Shown here piece after piece: positions 1 to 9,129 of a DNA stretch of 41,731 nucleotides (position 1 is its first letter; every line of letters begins with the position of its first letter). The position numbers and the translations under genes were made by a program. Source of the stretch: Citrobacter sp. Awk 4. GTDB taxonomy: Bacteria > Pseudomonadota > Gammaproteobacteria > Enterobacterales > Enterobacteriaceae. Where the stretch lies: contig NZ_JANEWG010000039.1 in assembly GCF_028069725.1 (NCBI RefSeq), positions 1 through 41,731 on the forward strand. The letters run 5' to 3'. Below the pieces are notes generated by a model that saw only the letters and a list, made by a program, of their open reading frames with translations, ran no database searches and was not told the DNA's origin.

Positions 1-630
1 GGGGATAGCTCTATTTTTTTAAATGATGGATATCTTCAAGCCACAACGTATAGAATAGTATTACCAGAAGGAATGGAATCCTTTATAGATAAAGACACAT
101 CCATTAGCAATGAAAGGGAGACACCTATCGAGTTGAATTATCAATTTACTACACGATGGGTTACCGAACATTTCCTGTCGTCTACTAGTAACATTCAGAG
201 CAATATAAAATCCAAAGGTAATATATACGGAATGTTTTTTCCTGAAAAAACATCTAAAATATTCATTTATTTTGGCGTGGAGCAAACAGGAGGGGCTCGA
301 CTTAATCCTGGTGGGATCATTAAACTCTCTAGAATAATTTTAGCTCCTGCTCTTTATAATTTTGTCAATATTGAGTATTATACGATAGCATCCAAGGAAA
401 ACAACAGCAACCTGAAGCCGCTTTATATTCCAAGCTCTAACGGGATCTCTTATCTTGATGAGTCTGTAGTGAACGAATCAATTAAAATTAAAAATATAGA
501 TGAGCGAATGCTTAGCATTATTGACAATGCGAAACTGGTTAAATCTTCTTACATTGAAAACAGCAATGAAATGTATCCTGTTCATGTCTATAAAGAATTT
601 TTTGTACCAAAGTCAAACGGACTAGACTAG
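1..630 (+). CDS. Unrecognised protein, C-terminal part (5' end outside window)
   Basis: An open frame runs from the first base to a TAG stop at 628-630, so the gene begins upstream of the window; the internal ATG at 73 need not be the start. About 209 residues are visible. The stretch is clearly more AT-rich than the core genes to the right and uses many AGA, ATA and AAT-type codons, which suggests horizontally acquired DNA. No signal peptide, membrane segment, cysteine pattern or catalytic motif stands out in the visible part. The composition is that of a soluble protein rich in Ile, Ser and Asn. I do not recognise the family and assign no function. The next gene is on the opposite strand and converges on it about 50 bases away. 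Confidence 0.7.
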   Translation, partial: GDSSIFLNDGYLQATTYRIVLPEGMESFIDKDTSISNERETPIELNYQFTTRWVTEHFLSSTSNIQSNIKSKGNIYGMFFPEKTSKIFIYFGVEQTGGARLNPGGIIKLSRIILAPALYNFVNIEYYTIASKENNSNLKPLYIPSSNGISYLDESVVNESIKIKNIDERMLSIIDNAKLVKSSYIENSNEMYPVHVYKEFFVPKSNGLD

Positions 631-679
631 CTCCATCCAGACAGGTTTGCCGACCATATCGCTTTTAACAACGTATTCT

Positions 680-1411
680 CTACTGGAACGGCCAGGCGAC
701 ACGTTCCGTTATTTTTGGCTGAGTGGATGCTTTTTCAACAAACGCGGGCCAAGTGTATGATTTGGTAATAAACTTCCATGAGTAATACTCTTTACCCTCA
801 TCAATAAACTTCAGGTTCAGAAGCGCCCAATCTTCATCATGGCAGTGTGAGGTTTTGGCATACTCTTCTGCGGTAAAACATGCCCTGATCATCGCCTTTG
901 ATGAAAAAAGGACGTCTTTAAATGCCACCTGAGATGAGCCATCATCATTAAGCATGATAAAATCAGCATACTCCTCTTCACGGCTACCACCGGAATACAA
1001 TGCCTGCCATTTCGTCACTAAAGCAATTGCCTGTTTTGTTTTGCTCAAGGGATATAAAGCCGGATAGATGTATACCTTATCTTTTACCAGGTCTTCACTC
1101 ATCGCATTTTCATCGTCATTTTTATTGTCGAACTTCCATTGCCCTTCATTGATGTAATCGTCATTTTTTTTGCGGAATTTTATCATCTCAAGTGTGGGTT
1201 CTATTAAGTAAAAAACATCTTCCAGCCCTTTTGCTTTCCAGACCGTTGTTTCTTCCCCACAACGGTTTGCTGCGGCGTTGCATACGCCTGTATATTGCTC
1301 ACTGCCTTTTTTCAGCGCAATAAATGCCGTGGGTTTTATTGTATTGATATTCCCTTGCGCCGCCAAAGGGAAAGAAACCGCTGCAACCCATAAAACCGCG
1401 CAATTCTTCAT
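680..1411 (-). CDS. Exported protein of unknown function
   Basis: The protein has 243 residues. I start it at the ATG at 1411 because an AGGAAG ribosome site lies just upstream, and because this start gives a classic Sec signal peptide (MKNC, a hydrophobic stretch, then a likely cut after PLAAQG). A longer frame upstream has no such features. The mature part is polar, with Cys pairs near residues 44 and 50 and further along that could form disulfides in the periplasm, and a late segment rich in Trp, Tyr and Phe. I see no lipobox and no enzyme motif. It may be periplasmic, but I do not recognise the family. It is transcribed alone, and a short inverted repeat lies about 30-50 bases upstream of the start. 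Confidence 0.7.
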   Translation of the reverse strand: MKNCAVLWVAAVSFPLAAQGNINTIKPTAFIALKKGSEQYTGVCNAAANRCGEETTVWKAKGLEDVFYLIEPTLEMIKFRKKNDDYINEGQWKFDNKNDDENAMSEDLVKDKVYIYPALYPLSKTKQAIALVTKWQALYSGGSREEEYADFIMLNDDGSSQVAFKDVLFSSKAMIRACFTAEEYAKTSHCHDEDWALLNLKFIDEGKEYYSWKFITKSYTWPAFVEKASTQPKITERVAWPFQ

Positions 1412-1442
1412 GATATTCTTCCTGAGCTGAATATTTTCACAT

Positions 1443-1459
1443 GAAAGGAATTCCCTTTC
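1443..1459. promoter_or_regulatory. Short inverted repeat upstream of the exported-protein gene
   Basis: GAAAGG and CCTTTC arms of 6 bp flank a 5-nt centre. The element is 32-48 bases upstream of the ATG at 1411, where a promoter-proximal operator would sit. It is too short to be convincing alone. Confidence 0.25.
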
Positions 1460-1566
1460 AGTCGGTAATTGTATCGTCACTAATGCAAGGCGCAGATACG
1501 ATGGTTGTCGATTTTACTATCAAATTGAATGAAAATCCCTTTTCATTTGTTAGAGAATTAAGCCCT

Positions 1567-2088
1567 TCACGGTTTAACCGGGTAGCTTTTAAATACCCCT
1601 GCGACGGCTCGTTGGATTTCGAGTTCACCGACGTCTTTCGCTTCACCTGGAGATACCTGAGTGATCGTACCGCGCCAGACTTGCTGTTTTTTATGCGGAT
1701 CAACAACATCAATGTTCAGGCTGTTTTTGGTCCAGTCGCTGACGGACTGATCATATGTTTGCCAGTCCCACGCACCGCCCCAGCCAACAAAGGCTGGCGT
1801 AAAGGACACCTCTTTTTCACCTTCCTGCGCAGGATGCGCATAGATCAGCAAATCAGGATTTTCACTCTTTTTATATCCGCGTTGGGTCATTTGCTGAGCT
1901 ATCGCCTCCTGAATATATTTTTGCTGCAGCGTCAGATAATACCCTTTTGCCGGTTTCACAAAATTGAACGTCTGATACTGGCTAAAATTCACGGTATGAT
2001 CGTAATCGCTCTGAATCTCCGGTTTTCCTGCACAACCGGCAAGGACAACGCACAATAATGTCAGCGAGAAGATTTTGGTTAATCGCAT
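1567..2088 (-). CDS. DUF4136-type lipoprotein
   Basis: This is a 173-residue lipoprotein. The start at 2088 is chosen because it yields a standard lipoprotein signal peptide: MRLTK, a hydrophobic core, then lipobox LAGC with Cys19 as the lipidation site. The residue after Cys is Ala, not Asp, so outer-membrane sorting is expected. The mature region begins with a YDHTVNFSQYQTF-like segment and continues through a QRGY segment and a VWRGT segment, the layout I associate with DUF4136 lipoproteins. The function of that family is not known. It is divergent from the Crp-like regulator gene, with a long perfect inverted repeat between the two starts, which suggests shared control. That link is an inference. 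Confidence 0.8.
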   Translation of the reverse strand: MRLTKIFSLTLLCVVLAGCAGKPEIQSDYDHTVNFSQYQTFNFVKPAKGYYLTLQQKYIQEAIAQQMTQRGYKKSENPDLLIYAHPAQEGEKEVSFTPAFVGWGGAWDWQTYDQSVSDWTKNSLNIDVVDPHKKQQVWRGTITQVSPGEAKDVGELEIQRAVAGVFKSYPVKP

Positions 2089-2120
2089 AGTATTTTCCTC
2101 ATAAAAAATAATGAAGCCAG

Positions 2121-2142
2121 TCTCATCAACCATTTGATGAGA
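2121..2142. promoter_or_regulatory. Perfect inverted repeat in divergent promoter region, candidate operator
   Basis: The arms TCTCATCAA and TTGATGAGA (9 bp, perfect) are separated by CCAT. The element lies 33-54 bases upstream of the lipoprotein ATG and about 70 bases upstream of the regulator start. Symmetry, length and position fit a dimeric regulator site; a hairpin in the lipoprotein leader is the alternative. Confidence 0.5.
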
Positions 2143-2212
2143 AGGCATTTTTACTCTAAGGTTTAAGCAGACAATACGCTTCGCAAACACCTTATTTCCT
2201 GAATATATTGTG

Positions 2213-2884
2213 ATGACGACATCAACAACACCGCGCCCTGACGACAACTTTCAGCTCACGCTGAATAAAATTCTGGCACTCAAGCCGCAAGAAAGTATTC
2301 AGCGTTTACTGGATGCTCTGTTGCCTGTCGCTGAACAAATGGTTGTTCGCCGCCCCCGTAGTTTTCATAAAAACGGACCAGAAATTTACCTGCTTACCCG
2401 GGGTCATTTCTGGCTACACCGTAAACAGGATGATCTTGAACTCAGCATGGCGGTGGCACCGCATATTTTTGGTCTCGCTGAACTGGTTTTGCCATTTGGG
2501 GATACCACCTACGTTCGTTTCGCACCTGAAAGCGATGTGTTTGTCATTTCCGGGCAGAAGACGCAAAACGTATTTCATCATCAGCCCCATCTCTGGGAAG
2601 ATGTGACCAAAGTGCTCGCTTTTCACCTCCATTTTTCCACCTGGCGCGATCTGCACCTGCTGAATGACAGCGCCTACGATATGGTTCGCGGCAAGCTGCT
2701 GGAGCTGGAAAAACAAAATGACGTGTTTCGCCAGAACAACTCCATCCTTAACTATATTCTTTCCACGACAAAACTCTCCCGCAGTACGGTGTTACGGATC
2801 CTGAAGGACCTGACTGAAGGCGGTTATGTGGAAGCGCAACGCGGCAAACTGGTCAGTATTGTTCACCTGCCATTGCGCTATTGA
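2213..2884 (+). CDS. Crp/Fnr-like winged-helix regulator (IprA/YaiV-like)
   Basis: The protein has 223 residues. The N-terminal two thirds resembles a cyclic-nucleotide-binding-like beta barrel, with short strands around residues 40-120 (a RSFHKNGPEIYLL segment and an FGLAELVLPFG segment). The last about 60 residues form a helix-turn-helix, with KLSRSTVLRILKDL as the recognition region followed by a GGYVEAQRGK wing. This matches the IprA/YaiV type of regulator, whose ligand is unknown; no canonical cAMP-binding motif is evident. A GTG at 2210 directly precedes the ATG at 2213, and neither has a good ribosome site. The gene ends 3 bases before the stop of the convergent efflux permease gene. 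Targets are unknown, but the inverted repeat upstream is a candidate. Confidence 0.75.
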   Translation: MTTSTTPRPDDNFQLTLNKILALKPQESIQRLLDALLPVAEQMVVRRPRSFHKNGPEIYLLTRGHFWLHRKQDDLELSMAVAPHIFGLAELVLPFGDTTYVRFAPESDVFVISGQKTQNVFHHQPHLWEDVTKVLAFHLHFSTWRDLHLLNDSAYDMVRGKLLELEKQNDVFRQNNSILNYILSTTKLSRSTVLRILKDLTEGGYVEAQRGKLVSIVHLPLRY

Positions 2885-2887
2885 GTA

Positions 2888-5800
2888 TTATTTTTTCTTT
2901 GCAAAACGGCGCATCACCACCACATAAAATACTGGCACGAAGAAAATGGCCAACAGCGTGGCGCTAATCATCCCGCCCATCACGCCAGTACCAACCGCGT
3001 TCTGCGCCCCGCTTCCGGCGCCGTTGCTGATAACCAGCGGCTGTACCCCGAGAATAAACGCCAGCGACGTCATCAGGATGGGTCGCAAGCGCATTCGCAC
3101 GGCTTCAAGCGTCGCGTCCAGCAACGGTTTCCCCTCTTTTTCCATCAACTCTTTGGCGAATTCGACGATCAAAATGGCGTTCTTGGCTGATAACCCCATC
3201 GTCGTTAATAACCCCACCTGGAAGTAGACATCATTGTTCAACCCACGCAGTGTCGCCCCTGCCAGTGCGCCAATCACCCCCAACGGAACAACCAACATCA
3301 CGGCAAACGGCACAGACCAGCTTTCATAGAGCGCCGCCAGACACAGAAACACGACAACCAGCGAAATGGCATACAGAGCGGGAGCCTGATTTCCCGACTG
3401 TTGCTGTTGATACGACATCCCGGTCCATTGATAGCCAAATCCAGGCGGCAGTTTCGCCGCAAGTTTTTCCATCAGCATCATTGCCTGACCCGAGCTACGA
3501 CCCGGCGCGGGTTCTCCGAGGATCTCCATAGAAGACTGGCCGTTGTAGCGTTCAAGACGGGGTGAACCATACTCCCAGTGAGCGTGGGCAAAGGCCGAGA
3601 ACGGAACCATCTGATTATGTTCACCCAAGACGTACCAGCTGTTAATATCATCCGGCAACATACGATAAGCCTGATCCGCCTGAACATAGACCTTCTTCAC
3701 CCGTCCACGATCAAGAAAATCATTAACATATGTTCCCCCCAGCGCCGTGGAGATCGTGTTATTTATCGCGTCATTGGAGACCCCGAGCGCCTCCGCTTTC
3801 TGTTGATCAATATCCAGTTTCAATTGTGGCGCGTCCTCCAGTCCATTCGGACGGACTTTGGTCACCACATTCGGAAATTTATGTGTCATCATCAATAACT
3901 GGTTACGCGCCTGAGTCAGTGCGGCATGCCCCCGGTTGGCTTTGTCGATAAGCTCAAAGTCAAAGCCTGTCGCTGTGCCTAAATCGGTAATCGCCGGCAG
4001 ATTAAAGGCAAAGGCAACGCCATCATGAATGGTGCGGGCAAAAGTCCGGTTAGCGCGCGAAATGATCGATTCCACACGATTTTCCGCCCCTTTTCGGGCT
4101 GACCAGTCTTTCAGGCTGACAAAGGCCAGACCGTTGTTTTGCCCATTGCCATTGAATCCAAATCCCGCGACGGTAAACACGGAGTTCACATTGGCCGCTT
4201 CGTTATGCAAATAATATTGCGTCACTTTATCCAGACTAGCCTGAGTTCGTGATTGCGTCGCCCCAGCGGGCAATTGCACCATGTTCATAAATACCCCCTG
4301 ATCCTCATCCGGTAAGAATGAGGTGGGCAGGAAAACAAACATCGCCGTCATACCAGCCACAATCAGCAGATAGATCGCCATCATGCGGCCGGTCTTGCGT
4401 ACAATTCGCCCAACGCTGTTCTGGTAATGGTCCGTACTGCGATCAAACATCCGGTTAAACCAGGCGAAAAAACCGCGCAGCGGGAGATGGCTACCGGGTT
4501 TCAGCAGCGTAGCGCACAAGGCTGGCGTCAGGATCATCGCCACCGTGACCGAAAGCACCATTGCGGAGACTATCGTCACGGAGAACTGACGATAAATTGC
4601 CCCCGTCGAACCGCCAAAGAAAGCCATCGGAACGAAGACTGCGCAAAGTACCATCGTGATGCCAACCAGCGCCCCCTGTATCTGTCCCATTGATTTACGC
4701 GTGGCGTCAACCGGGGAAAGCCCCTCCTCTTTCATGACGCGCTCGACGTTTTCAACCACCACAATGGCATCATCCACCAACAGACCTATCGCCAGTACCA
4801 TGCCGAACATGGTCAACGTATTGATGGAAAATCCACAGGCGGCCAGCACGCCGAACGTTCCCAGCAGCACCACCGGAACCGCAATCGTTGGGATCAACGT
4901 GGCGCGGATGTTCTGCATAAACAGATACATCACCAGGAATACCAGCACGATCGCCTCAAACAGCGTCTTCACCACTTCGTGAATGGAAATTTTCACAAAC
5001 GGCGTCGTGTCGTACGGATACACGACTTTCATGCCCGCAGGGAAAAATGGCTTCAGAGTGTCAATCTCCGCTTTGACGGCTTTGGCGGTATCCAGCGCGT
5101 TCGCGCCTGTCGCCAGTTTGATCCCCAATCCTGCCGCCGGACGACCGTTGTATTCAGCGCTGGAACTGTAATTTTCACTTCCCAGTTCAATGCGTGCGAC
5201 ATCACGTAAGCGAACCTGTGAACCATCTTCATTGACGCGAAGAATGATATTGCCAAACTGCTGCGGCGTGCTTAATCGGGTTTGCGCAATGATCGACGCG
5301 TTGAGACGCTGGGACGATGGCGCAGGCAACGCCCCTAATTGACCGCCTGCTATCTGGTTGTTCTGCGATTTAATGGCTCGCACGACCTCTTCGGTGGTGA
5401 GTTGATAATTGTTCAACTTATTCGGATCCAGCCATACGCGCATTGCGTACTGGGCGCCAAAAAGTTGCACCTGGCCAACCCCCTGCGTCCGACTGATAGG
5501 GTCCTGCACGGTCGAAGCGACATAGTCCGCCAGGTCGGCTTGCGTCAACGCACTGCCTTTCTGACCGGTAAACCCCACCACCATCAAAAAGCTACTGCTC
5601 GCTTTCTGAACGTTAATCCCCATACTTTGTACCGTGGCGGGCAGCAACGGCATCGCCAGTTGCAGTTTGTTCTGCACCTGGACCTGCGCAATATCCGGAT
5701 CGGTGCCGTTGGTAAAGGTCAGCGTGATGGTGGCATTCCCCATCGCGTCGCTGTTGGAGGACATGTACATCAGTCCGTCCAGACCATTCATTTTCTGTTC

Positions 5801-5995
5801 GATAACCTGAGTGACTGTGTCTTCTACCGTTTTAGCATCCGCTCCCGGATAGCTGGCAGTTATCTGCACGGCAGGCGGCGCGATGGTCGGATACTGCGAC
5901 ACCGGCAGTTTGAGAATTGAAAGTCCACCGGCCAGCATCAGGACAAGCGCGATAACCCAGGCAAAAATCGGGCGGCTGATAAAGAAGTTCGACAT
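2888..5995 (-). CDS. RND multidrug efflux permease, AcrB/HAE1 family
   Basis: At 1035 residues this matches the AcrB, AcrF and EefB class in length and in sequence from end to end. It would be a trimeric inner-membrane proton-drug antiporter. Visible hallmarks are the N-terminal [13 protein letters not shown] helix, the conserved [10 protein letters not shown] segment, the proton-relay motif [15 protein letters not shown] near residues 400-415 with the paired aspartates, and [13 protein letters not shown] with the relay lysine near the C-terminus. Twelve membrane segments and two large periplasmic loops are expected for the family. It lies 3 bases downstream of the adaptor gene, so the two are one operon. 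No outer-membrane channel gene is adjacent, so TolC is the likely partner (inference). The exact name is unresolved because AcrF and EefB are similarly close by eye. Confidence 0.93.
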   Translation of the reverse strand: MSNFFISRPIFAWVIALVLMLAGGLSILKLPVSQYPTIAPPAVQITASYPGADAKTVEDTVTQVIEQKMNGLDGLMYMSSNSDAMGNATITLTFTNGTDPDIAQVQVQNKLQLAMPLLPATVQSMGINVQKASSSFLMVVGFTGQKGSALTQADLADYVASTVQDPISRTQGVGQVQLFGAQYAMRVWLDPNKLNNYQLTTEEVVRAIKSQNNQIAGGQLGALPAPSSQRLNASIIAQTRLSTPQQFGNIILRVNEDGSQVRLRDVARIELGSENYSSSAEYNGRPAAGLGIKLATGANALDTAKAVKAEIDTLKPFFPAGMKVVYPYDTTPFVKISIHEVVKTLFEAIVLVFLVMYLFMQNIRATLIPTIAVPVVLLGTFGVLAACGFSINTLTMFGMVLAIGLLVDDAIVVVENVERVMKEEGLSPVDATRKSMGQIQGALVGITMVLCAVFVPMAFFGGSTGAIYRQFSVTIVSAMVLSVTVAMILTPALCATLLKPGSHLPLRGFFAWFNRMFDRSTDHYQNSVGRIVRKTGRMMAIYLLIVAGMTAMFVFLPTSFLPDEDQGVFMNMVQLPAGATQSRTQASLDKVTQYYLHNEAANVNSVFTVAGFGFNGNGQNNGLAFVSLKDWSARKGAENRVESIISRANRTFARTIHDGVAFAFNLPAITDLGTATGFDFELIDKANRGHAALTQARNQLLMMTHKFPNVVTKVRPNGLEDAPQLKLDIDQQKAEALGVSNDAINNTISTALGGTYVNDFLDRGRVKKVYVQADQAYRMLPDDINSWYVLGEHNQMVPFSAFAHAHWEYGSPRLERYNGQSSMEILGEPAPGRSSGQAMMLMEKLAAKLPPGFGYQWTGMSYQQQQSGNQAPALYAISLVVVFLCLAALYESWSVPFAVMLVVPLGVIGALAGATLRGLNNDVYFQVGLLTTMGLSAKNAILIVEFAKELMEKEGKPLLDATLEAVRMRLRPILMTSLAFILGVQPLVISNGAGSGAQNAVGTGVMGGMISATLLAIFFVPVFYVVVMRRFAKKK

Positions 5996-5998
5996 TGC

Positions 5999-7171
5999 TT
6001 ATTTCCCCGCTCCGGAACCCTGAGTCCACGCCGCCATACTGTCGTCCTCGGTGGCGGCGACCGGCATACCGGGTCGCAACATCAGTTGTCCTGTGACGAT
6101 CACCCGATCCCCTGCGGCTAATCCAGACGTGACCCGCCACTGATTACCCATCGCCTGGGCTGCCTGTACCTGGCGAAGCTGCGCATGATTATGGCTGTCG
6201 ACCACCATGGCGGTAGCTTCACCGCGTGGGGTACGGGTAATTGCCTGCTGCGGAACCAGCAGAGCATTCTCGCGCATGCCTTCCGTCAGGTGCGCCCGCA
6301 CGAACATCCCCGGCAGCAGCGTGTTGTCAGGATTAGGACACTCCGCACGTACCGTGATGGAGCCTGTGGTTTGATCGACCGTGACGTCAGAGAACTCCAG
6401 CCTGCACTGCTGAGGATAGAGCCGTCCATTGTCCAGTTGCAGCAACACTTCCGCTTTACCGTTTTGCTGTTTGATCTCCCCCTTTTCCATCTCGCTTTTT
6501 AAGTTAAGGAAGTCATCGCTGGACTGGGTCACATCGATATAGACCGGGTCCAGCTGTTGCACTGTCGCCAGCGCAGACGATTGGCTATCCGTCACCAACG
6601 CCCCTTCCGTGACATTCGATTTACCGATAATGCCGGAGATGGGAGACGTCACCCGGGTGTAATTGAGGTTGATTTGCGCCTGCTCGACGACCGCTTGTTG
6701 CGCGATCACCTGCGCGTCAGCCTGCTCCGCGTTGGCAACGGCAGTGTCATAATCTTGCTGGCTGACATAGTGCGTTTTAATCAGCGCCCGATATCGATTG
6801 GCCGTTAAATGCGCCTGAGTGGCAGCGGCAGTCGCTTTCGCCAGATCGCCTTTGGCGCTATTCAGCGCGGCCTGATAAGTACTGGGGTCGATCTGATACA
6901 ACGATTCCCCCGCAGTGACGTGGCTACCTTCAACGAAATGGCGCTTCAGGATGATCCCGTTCACCTGTGGACGAACGTCGGCGACACGAAATGCCGACAC
7001 GCGGCCAGGCAACTCGGTCTGAACGGCGAGTGGCTGCGTTCGCAACGTCACCACGCCAACCGGATGAGGAGGATGGGTGACAGGCGTTGAAGCCGTGCGA
7101 TCGCACGCCGTTAAAAGAAGCGAGCAGGAAATAACCAGCCCACCCAGGATATACTGGTAACTGTTTTTCAT
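5999..7171 (-). CDS. RND efflux periplasmic adaptor lipoprotein, AcrA/EefA-like
   Basis: This 390-residue membrane-fusion protein carries a lipoprotein signal ending in LLTAC (Cys23), so it is anchored in the inner membrane facing the periplasm. The domain order fits AcrA: a lipoyl half-motif (VRPQVNGIILKRHFVEGSHV), an alpha-helical hairpin at roughly residues 95-165 rich in Ala and Gln, a second lipoyl half (TRVTSPISGIIG), then a beta barrel and membrane-proximal domain containing LLPGMFVRAHL. It would link the permease encoded next to a TolC-type channel. It is the first gene of a two-gene operon; the intergenic region up to 7491 holds its promoter and that of the divergent Spy-like gene. 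No TetR-type repressor lies next to the operon, unlike acrR-acrAB. Confidence 0.92.
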   Translation of the reverse strand: MKNSYQYILGGLVISCSLLLTACDRTASTPVTHPPHPVGVVTLRTQPLAVQTELPGRVSAFRVADVRPQVNGIILKRHFVEGSHVTAGESLYQIDPSTYQAALNSAKGDLAKATAAATQAHLTANRYRALIKTHYVSQQDYDTAVANAEQADAQVIAQQAVVEQAQINLNYTRVTSPISGIIGKSNVTEGALVTDSQSSALATVQQLDPVYIDVTQSSDDFLNLKSEMEKGEIKQQNGKAEVLLQLDNGRLYPQQCRLEFSDVTVDQTTGSITVRAECPNPDNTLLPGMFVRAHLTEGMRENALLVPQQAITRTPRGEATAMVVDSHNHAQLRQVQAAQAMGNQWRVTSGLAAGDRVIVTGQLMLRPGMPVAATEDDSMAAWTQGSGAGK

Positions 7172-7311
7172 TACATTCTGCCTTTAAGTCCGAAAAATGT
7201 TGTTTTAATTTCAGGGCAAAATATACGCCTCAAGATGCATGAATTAAGTTCCATTTTGGACTTTGCAAAATTTGACGAAGACAATTATTTGCGTTTAGAA
7301 TTTTTTGGGTG

Positions 7312-7330
7312 CCTGACCCTGGTTGTCAGG
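7312..7330 (+). other. Stem-loop in the leader between efflux operon and Spy-like gene
   Basis: CCTGAC (7312-7317) and GTCAGG (7325-7330) form a perfect 6-bp stem with a 7-nt loop. It is about 30 bases upstream of the terminator-like hairpin. It could be RNA structure or an operator. Confidence 0.35.
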
Positions 7331-7358
7331 TATTCTATAAACCTTGAAAGTCCGATTT

Positions 7359-7393
7359 CTCTGCCACGGAGTATTTGCGGCAGAGTTTTTTTT
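7359..7393 (+). terminator. Intrinsic terminator or attenuator ahead of the Spy-like gene
   Basis: CTCTGCC (7359-7365) pairs with GGCAGAG (7379-7385), and eight Ts follow at once, giving a directional plus-strand terminator. No annotated gene ends here. It therefore terminates a short untranslated RNA or attenuates the gene that starts at 7492. An alternative pairing, TTTTGCG (7390-7396) with CGCAAAA (7411-7417), starts in its T-run. Confidence 0.6.
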
Positions 7394-7491
7394 GCGCCAA
7401 AAATCACTGACGCAAAAGTTTCATTTGGGACTTTTTAAGGACGATGTTTCGGATACAGTGGTATCCACTCAAACACATGGAGAAGCATCTG

Positions 7492-7887
7492 ATGAAATTT
7501 CCGACCATCGCATTAGGTTTATCAACATTCATTTTTTCTGGTATGACACTGGCTGCCGAGCCTTCAACCCCACAGCCTGAAACCTTCGGGAGTGTTCTGC
7601 AACTGGATAAATCGCAGAAAAACCAATTGATACAATTACACGCCAGCGCTCAGGAATGCATGAATAATATCGATGCCAGCAAATTCCAACCGCAGATATT
7701 TTTGAATATGGTAAAAGAAGGCAAAGTGGATGAAGCATTATTTGAACAACAAATGACCGTGCAGAATAATTTACATGAGCAAGCCGCGCGTTGTCGAATA
7801 ACGTATTACACCAATGTCAGTAAAATGCTGACAAAAGAACAAAAACAGAAACTGGTAGAAATGTACCAGCAGCAACAGTCAGGGTGA
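7492..7887 (+). CDS. Spy/CpxP-like periplasmic protein with LTxxQ-type motifs
   Basis: The protein has 131 residues. The start at 7492 has a GGAGAAG ribosome site and gives a clear signal peptide (MKFPTIALGL to LAAEPS). The mature helical protein has two motifs of the LTxxQ type, LDKSQKNQL near residue 37 and LTKEQKQKL near residue 116, as in the Spy, CpxP and ZraP group of periplasmic chaperones and stress sensors. Two cysteines (QECMNN and AARCRI segments) might form a disulfide, which is not typical of Spy. The gene is divergent from the RND efflux operon, which suggests a shared response to envelope or chemical stress; that is an inference. A hairpin terminator follows at 7921. Confidence 0.7.
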   Translation: MKFPTIALGLSTFIFSGMTLAAEPSTPQPETFGSVLQLDKSQKNQLIQLHASAQECMNNIDASKFQPQIFLNMVKEGKVDEALFEQQMTVQNNLHEQAARCRITYYTNVSKMLTKEQKQKLVEMYQQQQSG

Positions 7888-7920
7888 TCGAAAAATAGTT
7901 GTATGTTTTTGTATTATATA

Positions 7921-7942
7921 TAGCAGCCTTTTCTGGCTGCTA
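7921..7942 (+). terminator. Hairpin terminator after the Spy-like gene
   Basis: TAGCAGCC pairs perfectly with GGCTGCTA around a TTTTCT loop, 34 bases after the stop codon. The downstream tract (TATTCGTTTT) is only moderately T-rich. It may also serve the convergent gene at 7969. Confidence 0.65.
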
Positions 7943-7968
7943 TATTCGTTTTGGTAATCCGCTGACTT

Positions 7969-8883
7969 TTAATGCTCCAGCGCGAAGTTCAGCGCGGCTT
8001 TCACCGCCTCGACCTGGGCAATGATGCATTGTTCCGGATTGGTTTTTGCGCTGTCCGGATACACTTCGGTGGTCGTGGTATAACGAGCACCGGTCATCGT
8101 AGAACAAAGATGATAGTGACTATTCGGATATTCAACGACCCCAGGACTTGCGACCCGAAATCCCAGCATTTCCCCTTCGGCGTTGGAAGGTGCTATGTGG
8201 GTCACTTTTTCAACAGCAGCGATGATTGCCTTCTGGAAATCCAGTTGAGAATTATCTTCGTCGCTGACCAGATAAAATCCATCCGGGACGATGTCCGGAA
8301 TATATTGCTTACCATCCCTGGCCGCGAGAGCCGGACGGAATTCACTTTCGTCGCTATCCGTTGTTTCATGGAGATCAATATGTACCCGAAATTGTTCCTT
8401 CAGCGGCGCAATCAGCGACATCAGCGCCTGGGACTCTTCCGCTTTGCCTTCGGCGTAAAAACTTCTGTTCGGATCGACGAGATGATAATTCCAGCGTGAT
8501 ATCCGTTCAAATGCCCACGGACTGACACAAGGCGCAACCAACAAATTCATTTTGCCTTTGTATTCTTGCCCGTGTTCTTGTAAAAACCGCAGCGCGCCCA
8601 ACACACCGCTGGTCTCATAGCCATGTACGCCCCCGGTGACGAGAGCCGCCGGTAAAGATTCATCCCAGTCAACACTGCGCAGCGCCATTAAGGAATAGGT
8701 ATCACCGGCACAGGTTATTTCACCGTACTTAACAATCTTATATTCGTTGCCAAGCTCTCGGATTTGACTTAACACATCGTCATAGGACCGTGACGGTAAC
8801 TGGTTCTTACGCCATTGCTCACGCTCAGATTCTCCCCAGGGCTGTCCGGGAGTGCCAATTGGATAGAAATTCGTTGATGTCAT
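7969..8883 (-). CDS. M14-family zinc carboxypeptidase-like protein
   Basis: The 304-residue protein has the metal-binding layout of the M14 family: HGYE (His87, Glu90) within GGVHGYETSG, then HIDLHE, where His168 or His172 is the third ligand. DPNR at 137-140 fits the substrate-binding Asn-Arg pair. TTTTEVYP near residue 273 provides a candidate catalytic glutamate. No signal peptide is seen, so it is probably cytoplasmic. M14 enzymes remove C-terminal residues from peptides or deacylate amino acids; the substrate here cannot be read from sequence. It appears monocistronic. The region 8884-9129 upstream holds no gene that I can support. Confidence 0.8.
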   Translation of the reverse strand: MTSTNFYPIGTPGQPWGESEREQWRKNQLPSRSYDDVLSQIRELGNEYKIVKYGEITCAGDTYSLMALRSVDWDESLPAALVTGGVHGYETSGVLGALRFLQEHGQEYKGKMNLLVAPCVSPWAFERISRWNYHLVDPNRSFYAEGKAEESQALMSLIAPLKEQFRVHIDLHETTDSDESEFRPALAARDGKQYIPDIVPDGFYLVSDEDNSQLDFQKAIIAAVEKVTHIAPSNAEGEMLGFRVASPGVVEYPNSHYHLCSTMTGARYTTTTEVYPDSAKTNPEQCIIAQVEAVKAALNFALEH

Positions 8884-9129
8884 GGTTTCTGCTCAATGAT
8901 CAATAATATGTGAATGCGGTATGACGCCTTCTCAGACATCATGTCTTAATTGAACTGAATCACAATAGATGAACAGCAGGCAACCATCAATCCCGAACGC
9001 CTGCCGGCGCCATTAAATATTGTTAGCAATCAGGATGTTTGAACTCGCCTCTTCTTTTTAACACTGAGGACTGGTTGCTCAACGGATCATCTGGTAGTGT
9101 TCTGAGACGCGAATTTCAGGAGATGGGCG

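Noticed and set aside
1441..2058. Long plus-strand frame of 205 codons
   Set aside because: It lies opposite the lipoprotein gene, which has a clear signal peptide, and shows no ribosome site or recognisable product.
5339..5920. Plus-strand frame of 193 codons
   Set aside because: It is the antisense of the RND permease gene; its His/Arg/Gln-rich product is typical of mirror frames.
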